A DNA stretch of 64,000 nt. Origin: Arthrobacter sp. CDRTa11 (lineage in GTDB: Bacteria > Actinomycetota > Actinomycetes > Actinomycetales > Micrococcaceae). The number at the start of each line of letters is the position of its first letter. The stretch's first letter is position 1. This document shows, piece after piece, positions 17,581 to 26,339 of the stretch. Both the position numbers and the translations under genes were made by a program. The stretch spans positions 3,596,001-3,660,000 of the forward strand of contig NZ_CP044532.1 of assembly GCF_026427775.1 (NCBI RefSeq). Reading direction: 5' to 3'. Below the pieces are notes generated by a model, which did not search any database, was not told the origin of the DNA, and worked only from the letters and a program-made list of their open reading frames with translations.

Positions 17581-18516
17581 CTAGGGCTGGCGTTCGTCCC
17601 GGTTATGTGATGGCGGCGTTTGCGTCTTGTCCGGGTTTCCGCCGTCCGCGGCAGCGCTGTCTTGGCGCGGAGCGCCCTGGACCTGGTTCGACTGGCCGGT
17701 GGCAGGTGCACCAGGAGCCGGGCTGGTTGAAACGCGTACCCCATACTGCGGCCGGCCGTCGGGCAGGTCCGGATACCGCACCCCTGTGACTGGTGCTGCA
17801 GGCTCCTGTGCCGCTCCCTCCGGCTGCTGGCCGGGCTGGGCCGCAGCGGGTTCGCCCTGCCCGGTTGTCCCTGAACCCTGCTGGCCATAGGGGTCAGTCC
17901 AGCCGGAAGGACGAACAGGACCCTGCCCCTGCTGCTGCCCCGGCTGGTTGTAGGGCTGGTTCTGGTAGTCGCGCTGGGTATAGGCCTGGGGGCCCGCGGC
18001 AGCGTCAGTACGGGTCATCGGCAGTTGCTGGAGCAGCCGCCGTGCCTCATGGGCCGCTTCCACGGAGACCACCACGTCATAGGTGGTGGCAACCACCTGG
18101 CTGGTGGACGTGAAGTCGCGCTTTCCCCGCTGCATCGCGTACGTGACAATGCCAAAGAGCATAAAGAACGCCGCACCCATCAGTACGGAGGTCAGGATCG
18201 AGAAGTAGCCCGGCGAGGGCGCGAAAAAGGACAGCAGCACGCCGACAAACAGGCCGAACCACATGCCACTGAGTGCCCCTGACAGTGCCACCCGCGGGTA
18301 GCTGAGGCGGCCGGTCACCCGCTCCACCATTTTCAGTTCGTTGCCAACGATGGAAACCATCTGAACCGGAAACTGCTGGTCAGCGAGATAGTCCACCGCC
18401 TTCTGGGCATCCAGATAGGAGGTATATGAACCGACGGTGTCACCGGTGGGAACGGTGCGGGCCTCGTCCGCCGCGTTCGGGCCGCCGGCCCTGGGAGCAC
18501 CAAAAATGTTTGACAT
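17581..18516 (-). CDS. General stress protein 17M-like membrane protein with disordered tail
   Basis: 311-residue protein. Residues 15-75 form a YflT/GSP17M-like alpha-beta domain (VGSYTSYLDAQKAVDYLAD, FPVQMVSIVGNEL); it is followed by two membrane helices (GALSGMWFGLFVGVLLSFF and ILTSVLMGAAFFMLFGIVTY) and a second short domain VVATTYDVVVSVEAAHEARR. The last about 130 residues are Gln/Pro/Gly-rich and disordered (many QQG, NQP units). The ATG at 18516 (MSNIFGAP) is chosen because related proteins begin so; GGAGG nearly abuts it, so starts at 18534 or 18540 remain possible. Such proteins are often induced by general stress; the exact role is unknown. Confidence 0.82.
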   Translation of the reverse strand: MSNIFGAPRAGGPNAADEARTVPTGDTVGSYTSYLDAQKAVDYLADQQFPVQMVSIVGNELKMVERVTGRLSYPRVALSGALSGMWFGLFVGVLLSFFAPSPGYFSILTSVLMGAAFFMLFGIVTYAMQRGKRDFTSTSQVVATTYDVVVSVEAAHEARRLLQQLPMTRTDAAAGPQAYTQRDYQNQPYNQPGQQQGQGPVRPSGWTDPYGQQGSGTTGQGEPAAAQPGQQPEGAAQEPAAPVTGVRYPDLPDGRPQYGVRVSTSPAPGAPATGQSNQVQGAPRQDSAAADGGNPDKTQTPPSHNRDERQP

Positions 18517-18581
18517 ACCTCCATTCTTGCCCATCAGCATGTGTAGCGCCTGTAAATTCAGCTAAAAGAGAGCAGACTGGG

Positions 18582-18587
18582 TAGCCT
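18582..18587 (+). promoter_or_regulatory. -10 element of the MgtE-N gene, leaderless arrangement
   Basis: TAGCCT, six bases, then the GTG at 18594. No Shine-Dalgarno is present. Confidence 0.55.
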
Positions 18588-18593
18588 GTAGAC

Positions 18594-19877
18594 GTGAGCA
18601 CAAACGTTACGCGCGTCTTCGTGGCGCGCCTCCTGGGTCTCGACGTCTTCGACCCGCTGGGCGACCGGCTGGGCCGGTTGCGTGATGTTGTTGTGCTCTC
18701 CCGCGGAAGCCGTGGCGCCCCGCACGTGGTGGGTATCGTCGTCGAGGTTCCCGGGAAAAAGCGTGTCTTTGTGCCCATGACGCGCATCACCTCGATAGAC
18801 CAGACGCAGATCATCTGCACCGGCCTGGTCAACCTCCGCCGCTTTGAACAGCGCGGGGCCGAGACCTTGGTGGTCGCCGAGATGTTCGACCGCCGCGTTA
18901 CCCTCCGTGACGGAAGCGGCGACGCCACGATCGAAGACATCGCCATGGACCAGCACCGCTCCGGCGACTGGTTCGTGAGCAAACTGTTTGTCCGCCGTGG
19001 CCATTCGCTGTCGCCCCTGAGCCGGCTCCGCCGCAACGAAACCCTGATCATCGACTGGGCAGACGCGCTCCAGGGCGCCCGGACAGAACCGCAGGCAGCC
19101 ACCCAGTTCGTGGCCAACCACGAGGACCTCAAGCCCGCCGACTTCGCTGAAGCCCTCCAGGAGATGAGCGACAAACGCCGCTTTGAGGTGGCCAGTGAAC
19201 TTCAGGATGAGCGGCTCGCCGACGTCCTGCAGGAACTCCCGGAGGATGACCAGGTGGAAATCCTCTCCGCCCTGGACGTTCAACGGGCCGCGGACGTCCT
19301 GGAAGAGATGGATCCCGACGACGCCGCAGACCTCCTGGGGGAGCTTCCCTCCGCGCAGGCTGAGGAACTCCTGCAACTGATGGAGCCCGAAGGCGCCGAG
19401 GACGTCCGCCGGCTCCTGGAATACGACGCCGACACTGCCGGCGGCCTCATGACGCCGGTTCCCGTGATCCTGCCCCCGGAAGCCACCGTCGCCGAGGCTT
19501 TGGCGCATGTCCGGCGGGAGGAACTTTCTCCCGCCCTCGCCTCCTCGATCTTTATCACCAGGCCACCGCTGGAGACCCCCACCGGCCGTTTCCTCGGTGT
19601 GGTCCACATCCAGCAGTTGCTGCGGTTCCCTCCGTTTGAGCCGCTCGGGAACCTGGTGGACAAGAATCTTGAGCCGCTGTCCGACCAAGCCCACATCAGC
19701 GAAGTGGCCCGGACCCTGGCGACCTACAACCTGAACTCCCTTCCGGTAGTCAATGAGGCCGGCCGGCTTGTGGGGGCGGTGACTGTTGATGACGTTTTGG
19801 ATCATCTGTTGCCGGATGATTGGCGCGCCCACGATGGCGAAGCCCCGATAAGAAGGCTCGGAGGCCGCATTGGCTGA
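18594..19877 (+). CDS. MgtE N-domain and CBS-pair protein without transport domain
   Basis: 427 residues. An N-terminal about 160-residue region with a PRC-barrel-like feel (LGLDVFDPLGDRLGRLRDVV; RFVPMTRITS-type strands) is followed by the superhelical MgtE_N domain (about 185-290; repeats such as LADVLQELPEDDQVEIL and AADVLEEMDPDDAADLLGEL) and two CBS domains (about 290-415). The membrane channel domain of MgtE magnesium transporters is absent, so this is a cytoplasmic sensor-like protein. The downstream DUF1003 membrane gene overlaps by 8 bases, and the two may act together. A similar protein lies near mrp in mycobacteria (Rv1232c, recalled). Confidence 0.85.
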   Translation: MSTNVTRVFVARLLGLDVFDPLGDRLGRLRDVVVLSRGSRGAPHVVGIVVEVPGKKRVFVPMTRITSIDQTQIICTGLVNLRRFEQRGAETLVVAEMFDRRVTLRDGSGDATIEDIAMDQHRSGDWFVSKLFVRRGHSLSPLSRLRRNETLIIDWADALQGARTEPQAATQFVANHEDLKPADFAEALQEMSDKRRFEVASELQDERLADVLQELPEDDQVEILSALDVQRAADVLEEMDPDDAADLLGELPSAQAEELLQLMEPEGAEDVRRLLEYDADTAGGLMTPVPVILPPEATVAEALAHVRREELSPALASSIFITRPPLETPTGRFLGVVHIQQLLRFPPFEPLGNLVDKNLEPLSDQAHISEVARTLATYNLNSLPVVNEAGRLVGAVTVDDVLDHLLPDDWRAHDGEAPIRRLGGRIG

Positions 19878-20592
19878 CAACAGCGCCCCTAAAAACCCCA
19901 CCCACCGGACCTCGTCCAAGGCCGCAGCCACAGGCAGCCTTGACACGCCTTTGAGCGGCCGCCAACGCATCCTGCCCAAGTTCTCCCCGGATCCGGATGC
20001 CTTCGGGCACGCCACCGAAGGCTTCGCCCGCTTTATGGGCACGCCGCAGTTCCTCGTCTATATGACGGTGTTCGTTGTCATCTGGCTGGCGTGGAACACG
20101 TGGGCGCCGGTGGAATGGCAGTTCGATTCCCGGGCCCTTGGCTACACACTGCTGACCCTGATGCTGTCCCTGCAGGCGTCCTATGCCGCGCCGCTGCTGC
20201 TCCTTGCCCAAAACCGGCAGGACGACCGTGACCGCGTGTCACTCCAGCAGGACCGCCAGCGGGCAGAACGGAACCTCTCCGACACCGAATACCTGACCCG
20301 GGAACTGGCCTCGCTACGGATTGCCCTCCGCGAAGTTGCCACCCGCGACTACGTCAGGGCAGAGCTGCGCTCCCTCCTGGAGGACATGCTTGAAGCGCAG
20401 GAGGAACTGCGTACCCACGACCCCTCGGGAACCGGGAGCCACGAATCCCCCCGTGACAAGGTGAAGGAAAGGCTGAAGGAAAAGCGCGACCGGCAACGCA
20501 GCCCCCGAACGCAGCAGATCCCCCGGGTCAAACCCGGGCACTCCCTCAAGGACCCCGCCGTCCCCCCGAAGCCCCCAACCCCCGAAAGCTGA
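19870..20592 (+). CDS. DUF1003 membrane protein
   Basis: 240-residue membrane protein of the DUF1003 family. Two membrane helices are seen: FLVYMTVFVVIWLAWNTWAP and LGYTLLTLMLSLQASYAAP, followed by LLLLAQNRQDDRDRVSLQQD, the family's conserved segment, and a long charged coiled-coil and basic tail (about 125-240). The start is TTG at 19870, overlapping the previous stop by 8 bases, which implies coupling. No function is established for the family; proximity to the MgtE-N protein suggests a link with divalent cations, which is inference. Confidence 0.85.
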   Translation: MADNSAPKNPTHRTSSKAAATGSLDTPLSGRQRILPKFSPDPDAFGHATEGFARFMGTPQFLVYMTVFVVIWLAWNTWAPVEWQFDSRALGYTLLTLMLSLQASYAAPLLLLAQNRQDDRDRVSLQQDRQRAERNLSDTEYLTRELASLRIALREVATRDYVRAELRSLLEDMLEAQEELRTHDPSGTGSHESPRDKVKERLKEKRDRQRSPRTQQIPRVKPGHSLKDPAVPPKPPTPES

Positions 20593-20603
20593 GCCCGGCC
20601 TGT

Positions 20604-21731
20604 ATGAATGACTCCCTGGACCAGGCAGTCCGTGCTGCACTGGCCACCGTTATCGATCCGGAGCTCCGCCGTCCCATCACCGAGCTGGGCATGGTGGACT
20701 CCGTGGAAATTTCCGACGACGGCCGCGTCCGGCTGGCAGTGCTCCTTACCATCGCAGGGTGTCCCCTGCGTGAAACCATCACCGCCGACTCCGAAGCGGC
20801 CCTATCCGCAGTCCAAGGGGTCACCGCGGTGGAGGTTGAACTGAAGGTGATGAACCAATCCCAGCGGGACGCCCTGAAAGAGCAGCTCCGTGGCGCCGGC
20901 GGGCAACGCGGCATCCCCTTCAATCAGCCGGGCTCGCTGACCAAGGTCTTTGCAGTCGCCAGCGGCAAGGGCGGCGTGGGAAAGTCCTCGGTCACCGTTA
21001 ATCTTGCCTGCTCGCTGGCCGCCCAGGGGCTGCGGGTGGGCATCGTTGATGCCGACGTCTATGGCTTCTCCGTCCCCGCGCTGATGGGCATCACCCAGGC
21101 GCCAACCCGCGTGGACGACATGATTCTGCCTCCCGTTGCCTACGGCGTAAAAGTTATCTCCATTGGCATGTTCGTGTCCGCCAACCAGCCCGTGGCCTGG
21201 CGGGGACCCATGCTGCACCGGGCATTGGAACAGTTCCTGACGGACGTTTACTTTGGCGACCTCGATGCCCTGTTCCTGGACCTGCCGCCAGGAACAGGGG
21301 ATATCGCCATCTCGGTGGCCCAACTGCTGCCAAAGGCGGAGATCCTGGTGGTGACCACGCCACAGGCAGCGGCAACAGACGTCGCCGAACGGGCCGGTGC
21401 GATTGCCACCCAGACGGGTCAGTCAGTGGCGGGCGTTATCGAAAATATGTCCTACCTCGAAATGCCCGACGGCGGACGGATGGAGCTGTTCGGAAGCGGC
21501 GGCGGGGCTGTCCTGGCAGACCGCCTCACAACGACCGTAGGCACTGACGTGCCGCTGCTGGGGCAGATTCCATTGGACATCCTGCTGCGTGAGGGTGGCG
21601 ACGCCGGTTCCCCAATTGTCCTTGGCCGGCCAGAAACGCCGGCAGCGGTTGCGCTCACGGCGATTGCCGGCAAGTTGGCAGCCAAACCGCGGGGCCTGAC
21701 AGAAATGAAGCTGGGGCTACAGCCGCGCTGA
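20604..21731 (+). CDS. mrp: Mrp/ApbC-family P-loop ATPase, Fe-S carrier type
   Basis: 375 residues. An N-terminal MIP18/DUF59 domain (about 8-95; VIDPELRRPITELGMVD) is followed by the ParA-like ATPase with deviant Walker A ASGKGGVGKSS (about 116-126), DADVYGFSVPALMG and LDLPPGTGDIA. Family members carry or insert Fe-S clusters. The usual cluster-binding CxxC after ENMSY is absent: the sequence reads ENMSYLEMPDGGRMELFG. Start ATG 20604 lies 11 bases after the DUF1003 stop. The gene is convergent with tatB, an order like that of mycobacterial tatB-mrp. Confidence 0.9.
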   Translation: MNDSLDQAVRAALATVIDPELRRPITELGMVDSVEISDDGRVRLAVLLTIAGCPLRETITADSEAALSAVQGVTAVEVELKVMNQSQRDALKEQLRGAGGQRGIPFNQPGSLTKVFAVASGKGGVGKSSVTVNLACSLAAQGLRVGIVDADVYGFSVPALMGITQAPTRVDDMILPPVAYGVKVISIGMFVSANQPVAWRGPMLHRALEQFLTDVYFGDLDALFLDLPPGTGDIAISVAQLLPKAEILVVTTPQAAATDVAERAGAIATQTGQSVAGVIENMSYLEMPDGGRMELFGSGGGAVLADRLTTTVGTDVPLLGQIPLDILLREGGDAGSPIVLGRPETPAAVALTAIAGKLAAKPRGLTEMKLGLQPR

Positions 21732-21759
21732 CCACGCTGGCCCCTGCAAAAAGGTAGGG

Positions 21760-22173
21760 TTACGTCGATTCGGTATCGAACGGTGCCACTTCACCGGCAG
21801 GAAGGCGTTCGACGGTACGCACGGGCCGGGACGAACCGGCTGACGCGCCGGCGGCAACCGCGGCGGCACCTGAAGCGGCGGCGACGGCGGCAGGAGCACC
21901 AGCGCTGACAGGCTTGGAGTCGTCGTCGAGCAGCGCTTCCTTGATGATGCGGCGGGGATCGTACTGGCGGGGATCGTATTTCTTCCAATCGACGTCGTCG
22001 ATATCGATCCCCACTTCCTCCTTGATCTGCTCGCGGGCACCCGAGGCCATACGCCGGACTTCCTTCACCAGATTCGCAAGTTTCTGGGTGTATTCAGGCA
22101 GGCGTTTGGGACCGATCACCATGATGCCGATGATCAGCAGAAGGAAGAATTCCGGGCCGTTGATTCCAAACAC
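21760..22173 (-). CDS. tatB: Sec-independent protein translocase subunit TatB
   Basis: 137-residue membrane protein of the twin-arginine translocase, which exports folded proteins. The N-terminal membrane helix FGINGPEFFLLLIIGIMVIGP with the conserved Glu and Pro-Lys-Arg-Leu (PKRLPEY) is followed by an amphipathic helix (TQKLANLVKEVRRMASGAREQ) and a variable Ala-rich tail. It starts with GTG at 22173. It follows the anti-sigma gene in the same direction, the order sigE-anti-sigma-tatB. tatA and tatC are not in the window. Confidence 0.92.
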   Translation of the reverse strand: MFGINGPEFFLLLIIGIMVIGPKRLPEYTQKLANLVKEVRRMASGAREQIKEEVGIDIDDVDWKKYDPRQYDPRRIIKEALLDDDSKPVSAGAPAAVAAASGAAAVAAGASAGSSRPVRTVERLPAGEVAPFDTEST

Positions 22174-22242
22174 TTTAGGAAGATTACCCTCTCCTGGGTC
22201 CCGGTGACGATTCGCTCTCCGCGGCCACGGAATCCGACGTGA

Positions 22243-23124
22243 TCAACGGGTAAGCATTTCCGTTATTTTGCGGAATCCCCGCTGCAGCCTGTCGCTGATG
22301 GATTCCTCCCGGCCACCGGCAACCGCGGTTGCCGGCTCCGGCGCAACCCGGACATTGATGCCTGCGGCGGCGGTGGCGCTGAGCTTCTGCAGCACGGGGA
22401 GGGCATCGTCCGCCTGGTCCGCCGGGAGGTCGGACTCATAGGTGAATCTGCCTGCCGGGGTCTGGTAGGTGAAAGTCCACGGCGAGGTGCTGCCGGCCCG
22501 CAGCTGAGACGGATCCTGGTCTGCCACACCGTATCCGCTGCCCATTCCCGGTTGTTCAGCCGCATCATGCTGTTCCAGTATCCGGGCGTAATGCTTGCCG
22601 TCCCACAGCTGCATCTCCACGGCCGGATGCCCGTCCAGCGTGGTTGCCCTTGCTGACTGAAGGTGGAACCCGAGGGACTCCAGCTCCGGACAGACCCAGC
22701 CTTGAGAACGAAGCCCTGCCAATTGCGCCTCACTCAGCTGGCGGCCGTCGGCAGGAACTTGGGCGGTCTGCTGCGCCAAGCTGCCCTCGAGTCCGTTTCC
22801 GGCCACCGGGAAGCTGTCTCCCGCCATGGCAAAGGCGCCGACAGCCAGCACACCTGCAGCGGCGGCTGTTCCGCCTGCCGTAAACGCAAGGACTTTAACT
22901 GCCAGGTGCTGCGCCGGTGCGGGTTCTGGAGTGGCTGCGGCCAAGAGCTGGGTTTGCGCCAGCAGCCGGGCCGTGAGGTCTTGACTTGCCGGAGGCACCG
23001 CTGACTGACGCAACCGTTCAATGTACTGACGTTCCCGGTGCATAGCGGCGGCACACTGGGCGCAGGAACTCACGTGGTTGCCGCCGCGGTGATGCCTGCG
23101 GCCAAAGAGGCTCTGGGGCGACAT
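22243..23124 (-). CDS. Zinc-type anti-sigma factor, membrane-anchored
   Basis: 293-residue negative regulator, presumably of the sigma factor encoded 8 bases upstream. The N-terminal ZAS motif HVSSCAQC (His17, Cys21, Cys24) is intact; a single membrane helix follows (VLAFTAGGTAAAAGVLAVGAF, about residues 77-99, quoted partly), then a 190-residue external domain resembling nothing I can name (with VCPELESLGFHLQSARATTLDG). This layout is typical of RseA/RsgA proteins that release sigma upon redox or proteolytic signals. The cluster lacks the htrA protease gene found between rseA and tatB in mycobacteria. Confidence 0.85.
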   Translation of the reverse strand: MSPQSLFGRRHHRGGNHVSSCAQCAAAMHRERQYIERLRQSAVPPASQDLTARLLAQTQLLAAATPEPAPAQHLAVKVLAFTAGGTAAAAGVLAVGAFAMAGDSFPVAGNGLEGSLAQQTAQVPADGRQLSEAQLAGLRSQGWVCPELESLGFHLQSARATTLDGHPAVEMQLWDGKHYARILEQHDAAEQPGMGSGYGVADQDPSQLRAGSTSPWTFTYQTPAGRFTYESDLPADQADDALPVLQKLSATAAAGINVRVAPEPATAVAGGREESISDRLQRGFRKITEMLTR

Positions 23125-23132
23125 GGGGCCGA

Positions 23133-23750
23133 TCAGAGGATGCCGGCGATGCGCGGCATCGAGAGCTTTGGTTTGCGCGACTGCTGGGGCCGGGGATCCC
23201 GGTGGGCCAGCTTTTCACGCAGCATGGTCCGCCCGCGATGGATGCGTGACCGGACCGTGCCCAGCTTGACACCCAAGGCGGCCGCAACCTCATCGTAGGA
23301 CAGCCCCTCAAGGTCACACAGGACCACGGCTGCCCGGAAGTCCGGCGGCAGCTCCTCAAGGGCAGCCTGGACGTCTAGGTCAAGGTTGTTGAACTCGAAG
23401 CTTTGCTCGGGTCCGGGTTCCCGTCCCGGGATCCTGGATTCCGCATCTTCTGCCAGCGCGTCAAAACGGATCCTGCTCTTGCGCCGGGCCTGGTCAAGGA
23501 ACAGGTTGGTGGTGATCCGGTGCAGCCATCCGTCGAGGGTTCCCGGCTTGAAGTTATCAAGTGACCGGAAAACGCGAACAAAGACTTCCTGGGTGAGATC
23601 CTCAGCGTCGAACTTGTTACCCGTGAGACGGTAGGCAAGCCGGTAGACCTTGGCCGAGTGGTTGGACACGACCTCTTCCCACGTGGGCCTGACCCATTCA
23701 ACCGTGGAATCTTCTACTGCAGGGACAGGTGCCACAACTGATGATGACAT
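23133..23750 (-). CDS. sigE: ECF RNA polymerase sigma factor, SigE type
   Basis: 205-residue extracytoplasmic-function sigma factor. Region 2 (about 25-95) has [27 protein letters not shown] (seen in two pieces) with the -10-recognition DLTQEVF; region 4 (about 130-185) has [22 protein letters not shown], then [21 protein letters not shown] 23750 (MSSSVVAP) has GGGGAG at a suitable distance; the frame open to 23843 is non-coding. It is divergent from an O-methyltransferase gene, the same arrangement as Rv1220c-sigE in M. tuberculosis (recalled). SigE-type factors respond to envelope stress. Confidence 0.92.
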   Translation of the reverse strand: MSSSVVAPVPAVEDSTVEWVRPTWEEVVSNHSAKVYRLAYRLTGNKFDAEDLTQEVFVRVFRSLDNFKPGTLDGWLHRITTNLFLDQARRKSRIRFDALAEDAESRIPGREPGPEQSFEFNNLDLDVQAALEELPPDFRAAVVLCDLEGLSYDEVAAALGVKLGTVRSRIHRGRTMLREKLAHRDPRPQQSRKPKLSMPRIAGIL

Positions 23751-23979
23751 CGTCCACTCCCCTCGTGGATTGCTAACGCCCGGATACTTTTGACATCTCT
23801 GGTTCGGCGCCGATCCCCCTATGGATGACCGGATATCCATCATTTCAAATTTGTCTGGGAATTACCTGACCGGGGACCCTCTTCAGCCAAAGGCGCAACA
23901 CCGCACCTTCCGCGGAGGGCGCCTCCTGACACAGTACGCTGTATGAAACACTCCCCTGCCGCCCAGAAAGCGAATCCCC

Positions 23980-24612
23980 ATGAGCGCCGACAAGTCCACG
24001 AGCTGGTCCTATGCAGAAGATCTGCCCGCAGAGGATGAAGTTATGCTGCGGGCGCGCGAGCGCTCCTTCGAGCTCGGCGTGACGCCTGTCGGTCCCGGCG
24101 TCGGTGCGGTCCTGACGGTCCTGGCGGCAGCATCAAAGGCCCAGACCGCCGTCGAAATCGGCACAGGAGCGGGGGTCTCCGGCGTCTGCATCCTCCGCGG
24201 CCTGGGAACGCAGGCTGTACTGACCACCATCGACGTGGACGTTGAGCACCTGAAGGCCGCCCGCGAAGCGTTCTCAGAGGCAGGAAGTCCAGCCAACCGC
24301 ACCCGGACCATTTCCGGCCGGGCCGGCGATGTCCTGCCCCGCCTCACGGACGCGGCCTATGACCTGGTGTTCATCGACGCCGACAAGCCTGGCTTGCCTG
24401 GCTATGTGGAACAGGCCATCCGGCTCCTCAAGGCCGGCGGCCTGCTCATCATCAATGACGCCCTGGACAAAGACCGGGTAGCCAACCCTGCGGACCGGGA
24501 GGCCAGTACGGTGGTGCTCCGCCAGGTGGGCAAGACCATCCGCGACGACGACCGGCTGGCCTCAGCCATGCTCCCCACCGGCGACGGCCTCCTGGTAGCC
24601 GTCAAGAAATAA
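23980..24612 (+). CDS. Class I SAM-dependent O-methyltransferase
   Basis: 210-residue cytoplasmic methyltransferase of the caffeoyl-CoA/catechol O-methyltransferase type. The SAM-binding motif AVEIGTGAGVSGVCILRGL is at about residues 48-66 (seen as VEIGTGAGVSG), the acidic strand TTIDVDVEHL follows, and the DLVFIDADKP metal/substrate motif is at about 128-137. Start ATG 23980. It is divergent from sigE by 229 bases and convergent with the DUF3117 gene. The substrate is unknown; the mycobacterial counterpart Rv1220c is likewise uncharacterised. Confidence 0.88.
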   Translation: MSADKSTSWSYAEDLPAEDEVMLRARERSFELGVTPVGPGVGAVLTVLAAASKAQTAVEIGTGAGVSGVCILRGLGTQAVLTTIDVDVEHLKAAREAFSEAGSPANRTRTISGRAGDVLPRLTDAAYDLVFIDADKPGLPGYVEQAIRLLKAGGLLIINDALDKDRVANPADREASTVVLRQVGKTIRDDDRLASAMLPTGDGLLVAVKK

Positions 24613-24635
24613 TGCGTAACCCCCATAAACGGGAC

Positions 24636-24663
24636 AGGCCCGCAGCCCGAGGGCTGCGGGCCT
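24636..24663. terminator. Bidirectional terminator hairpin
   Basis: AGGCCCGCAGCCC and GGGCTGCGGGCCT form a perfect 13-base-pair stem around GA (so CGAG as a four-base loop). It lies between the convergent O-methyltransferase and DUF3117 genes. Confidence 0.85.
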
Positions 24664-24675
24664 GAGCCAGCGGGT

Positions 24676-24843
24676 TTATTCGGTAACGCCGACGAGGCAT
24701 TCCTTGAGGTTGGCCGCTTCCGCTGCATTGAGTTCGACCACAAGCCGTCCGCCGCCTTCGAGCGGCACACGCATGATCAGGCTGCGGCCCTCTTTGGTGA
24801 CTTCCATAGGGCCGTCGCCGGTGCGTGGTTTCATAGCCGCCAT
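24676..24843 (-). CDS. DUF3117 family small protein
   Basis: 55-residue protein beginning MAAMKPRTGDGPMEVTKEGR and ending LKECLVGVTE, the DUF3117 family typical of actinobacteria (Rv1211 type). ATG 24843 is chosen because GGAGGGG lies 9-15 bases upstream; an alternative ATG at 24861 would place that site inside the gene. The family has no assigned function; nearly invariant sequence across actinobacteria suggests an essential housekeeping role. Its position next to the sigE/O-methyltransferase block matches mycobacteria. Confidence 0.9.
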   Translation of the reverse strand: MAAMKPRTGDGPMEVTKEGRSLIMRVPLEGGGRLVVELNAAEAANLKECLVGVTE

Positions 24844-25076
24844 GAGGAATTTCCCCTCCATTTAGTCCCAGGACTTATCAGCCCGGACGGGCTGTGTCCG
24901 CATGGTCATCAAGCCGCTATGGCGGCCCGTGTGGACACCGCCATGGCTGAACGTATTCTGAATGCTTTTGTCCTTGCTTACTTACTATTATCCCGTAATT
25001 ACCCGTACGTAGCTAATCGATGGACATTTCCGGCCGGGTCGTATTCCCCGACGGCGATGCCCACGACCGTCACGGC

Positions 25077-26339
25077 TTAGGGTGGGTAATCCCCTCCGCC
25101 CGGCAGCTGGGCCCAGGCCCAGAGCCAAACGATCCAAACGATCTGGAGCAGGACAAACATCACGAGAACCGTCCCGCGGTAGGCCCGTGACCGGGACAGA
25201 AGTGCAGCGCTGAGCGCCAGCGGAAAGAGCGGGAGCAGCATGCGGAACGTGCTGGTCTGCGGGTGCAGGAACATCAGGAGGTAGCCCATGTAGCAGGCGC
25301 ACCAGAGGCGAAGTTCGACGCCAAGCTGTACCACCGGCGGCGAGAACAGCAGCAGCGCAAAAAGGCCCGCAAAGATGAATGGGGCCATCACTCCGAGTAC
25401 TGGACCAAAGAGCTGGACGCCGGTGTCGAACCATGGCTTGAAGGGCACCAGGTCATGCCCCCTCCAGACAGTCTCCGTTTTGGTGTACGCCTGAATGTCT
25501 CCGGTGGCCGCCCATGCAGCAGCCGGCCAGATGAGGGCGGAGGCGCCGCTGACGGCTGTGAGGGCTGCCAGGCCGGCAAGCTCTCGTGACGTGTGGCCGC
25601 CAGGAGCGCTTGCCATGCTGGCGGCCCTGCGGAGGCGTTGGATCAGCCGATAAATGAGAAGCAGTCCCACCATGGCGGCAAACGGAACACCAACGGGCCG
25701 GGAAAGGCACATCAGCAGGACCACAGGCATCGCCCAGAGGTACCGGCGGCGGACCACCAGCAGCAAAGCTGCCGCCAGGAGCAGGAGGGTCAGAGGCTCC
25801 GCGTACGGAACCTGGAGAATCGCGGACACCGGGAAAGTCGCGAAGAAAACCACACCCCACAAGGCAGCGGCATGCGCAGCTTTGCGCCTAAAGAGGGCGT
25901 AGGCAACCAGGGCTGCCCCCACACCCGACAACATGGCTACCAGGGTGAGCGAAGCTGCGGGGCTGAGGCCTGTTATTGCCCCGAGTCCACGGGCCAGGGC
26001 TGGAAACAAGGGATAGAACGCCCAGGCGTTCTCCTGGACGTTGCCGGAGTCATCGGTGGGGAGTTCGGACGGGTAGCCGTTGATAACGATTTCGCCATAC
26101 CAGCGGGCGTCCCAGATGTTGACGAAGTTCCAGTAGTCGGGCTTTGCAGGGAACCAGGGGTTTGGCCCCTGGTGCAGGGCGGCCGCCATAAAGATAAACG
26201 CGCCGGCCAGCCGTGAGCCGCAATAGAGCGCAACAACCTGCAACCACCACGGCCACCCACGGAACACATCGCCCGCGCGCCCCGCCGCCTGGCTGATCCT
26301 TGTTGTCAGGCCCGCCCGGGTACCCGTGGCTGCACTCAA
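25077..26339 (-). CDS. PIG-V-type mannosyltransferase, multi-pass membrane protein
   Basis: 420-residue integral membrane glycosyltransferase (GT-C fold) of the PIG-V family. The first external loop holds the conserved NIWDARWYGEIV motif (about 73-84) with the catalytic Asp, and AWAFYPLFPAL follows; at least eight hydrophobic helices are visible across the protein. Family members transfer mannose from polyprenyl-phosphate-mannose to lipid or glycan acceptors at the membrane. The start is a TTG (26339) overlapping the stop of the DivIVA-like gene by four bases, so the two are coupled. The acceptor in this organism is unknown; a cell-envelope glycolipid is likely. Confidence 0.82.
   Translation of the reverse strand: MSAATGTRAGLTTRISQAAGRAGDVFRGWPWWLQVVALYCGSRLAGAFIFMAAALHQGPNPWFPAKPDYWNFVNIWDARWYGEIVINGYPSELPTDDSGNVQENAWAFYPLFPALARGLGAITGLSPAASLTLVAMLSGVGAALVAYALFRRKAAHAAALWGVVFFATFPVSAILQVPYAEPLTLLLLAAALLLVVRRRYLWAMPVVLLMCLSRPVGVPFAAMVGLLLIYRLIQRLRRAASMASAPGGHTSRELAGLAALTAVSGASALIWPAAAWAATGDIQAYTKTETVWRGHDLVPFKPWFDTGVQLFGPVLGVMAPFIFAGLFALLLFSPPVVQLGVELRLWCACYMGYLLMFLHPQTSTFRMLLPLFPLALSAALLSRSRAYRGTVLVMFVLLQIVWIVWLWAWAQLPGGGDYPP

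Noticed and set aside
18558..20042. 494-codon minus-strand open frame
   Set aside because: Antisense to the MgtE-N/CBS gene, which shows real domains.
23751..23979. SigE-type promoter for autoregulation
   Set aside because: GGGATC with a later GTC was seen, but the match to the consensus is poor, so no site is annotated.
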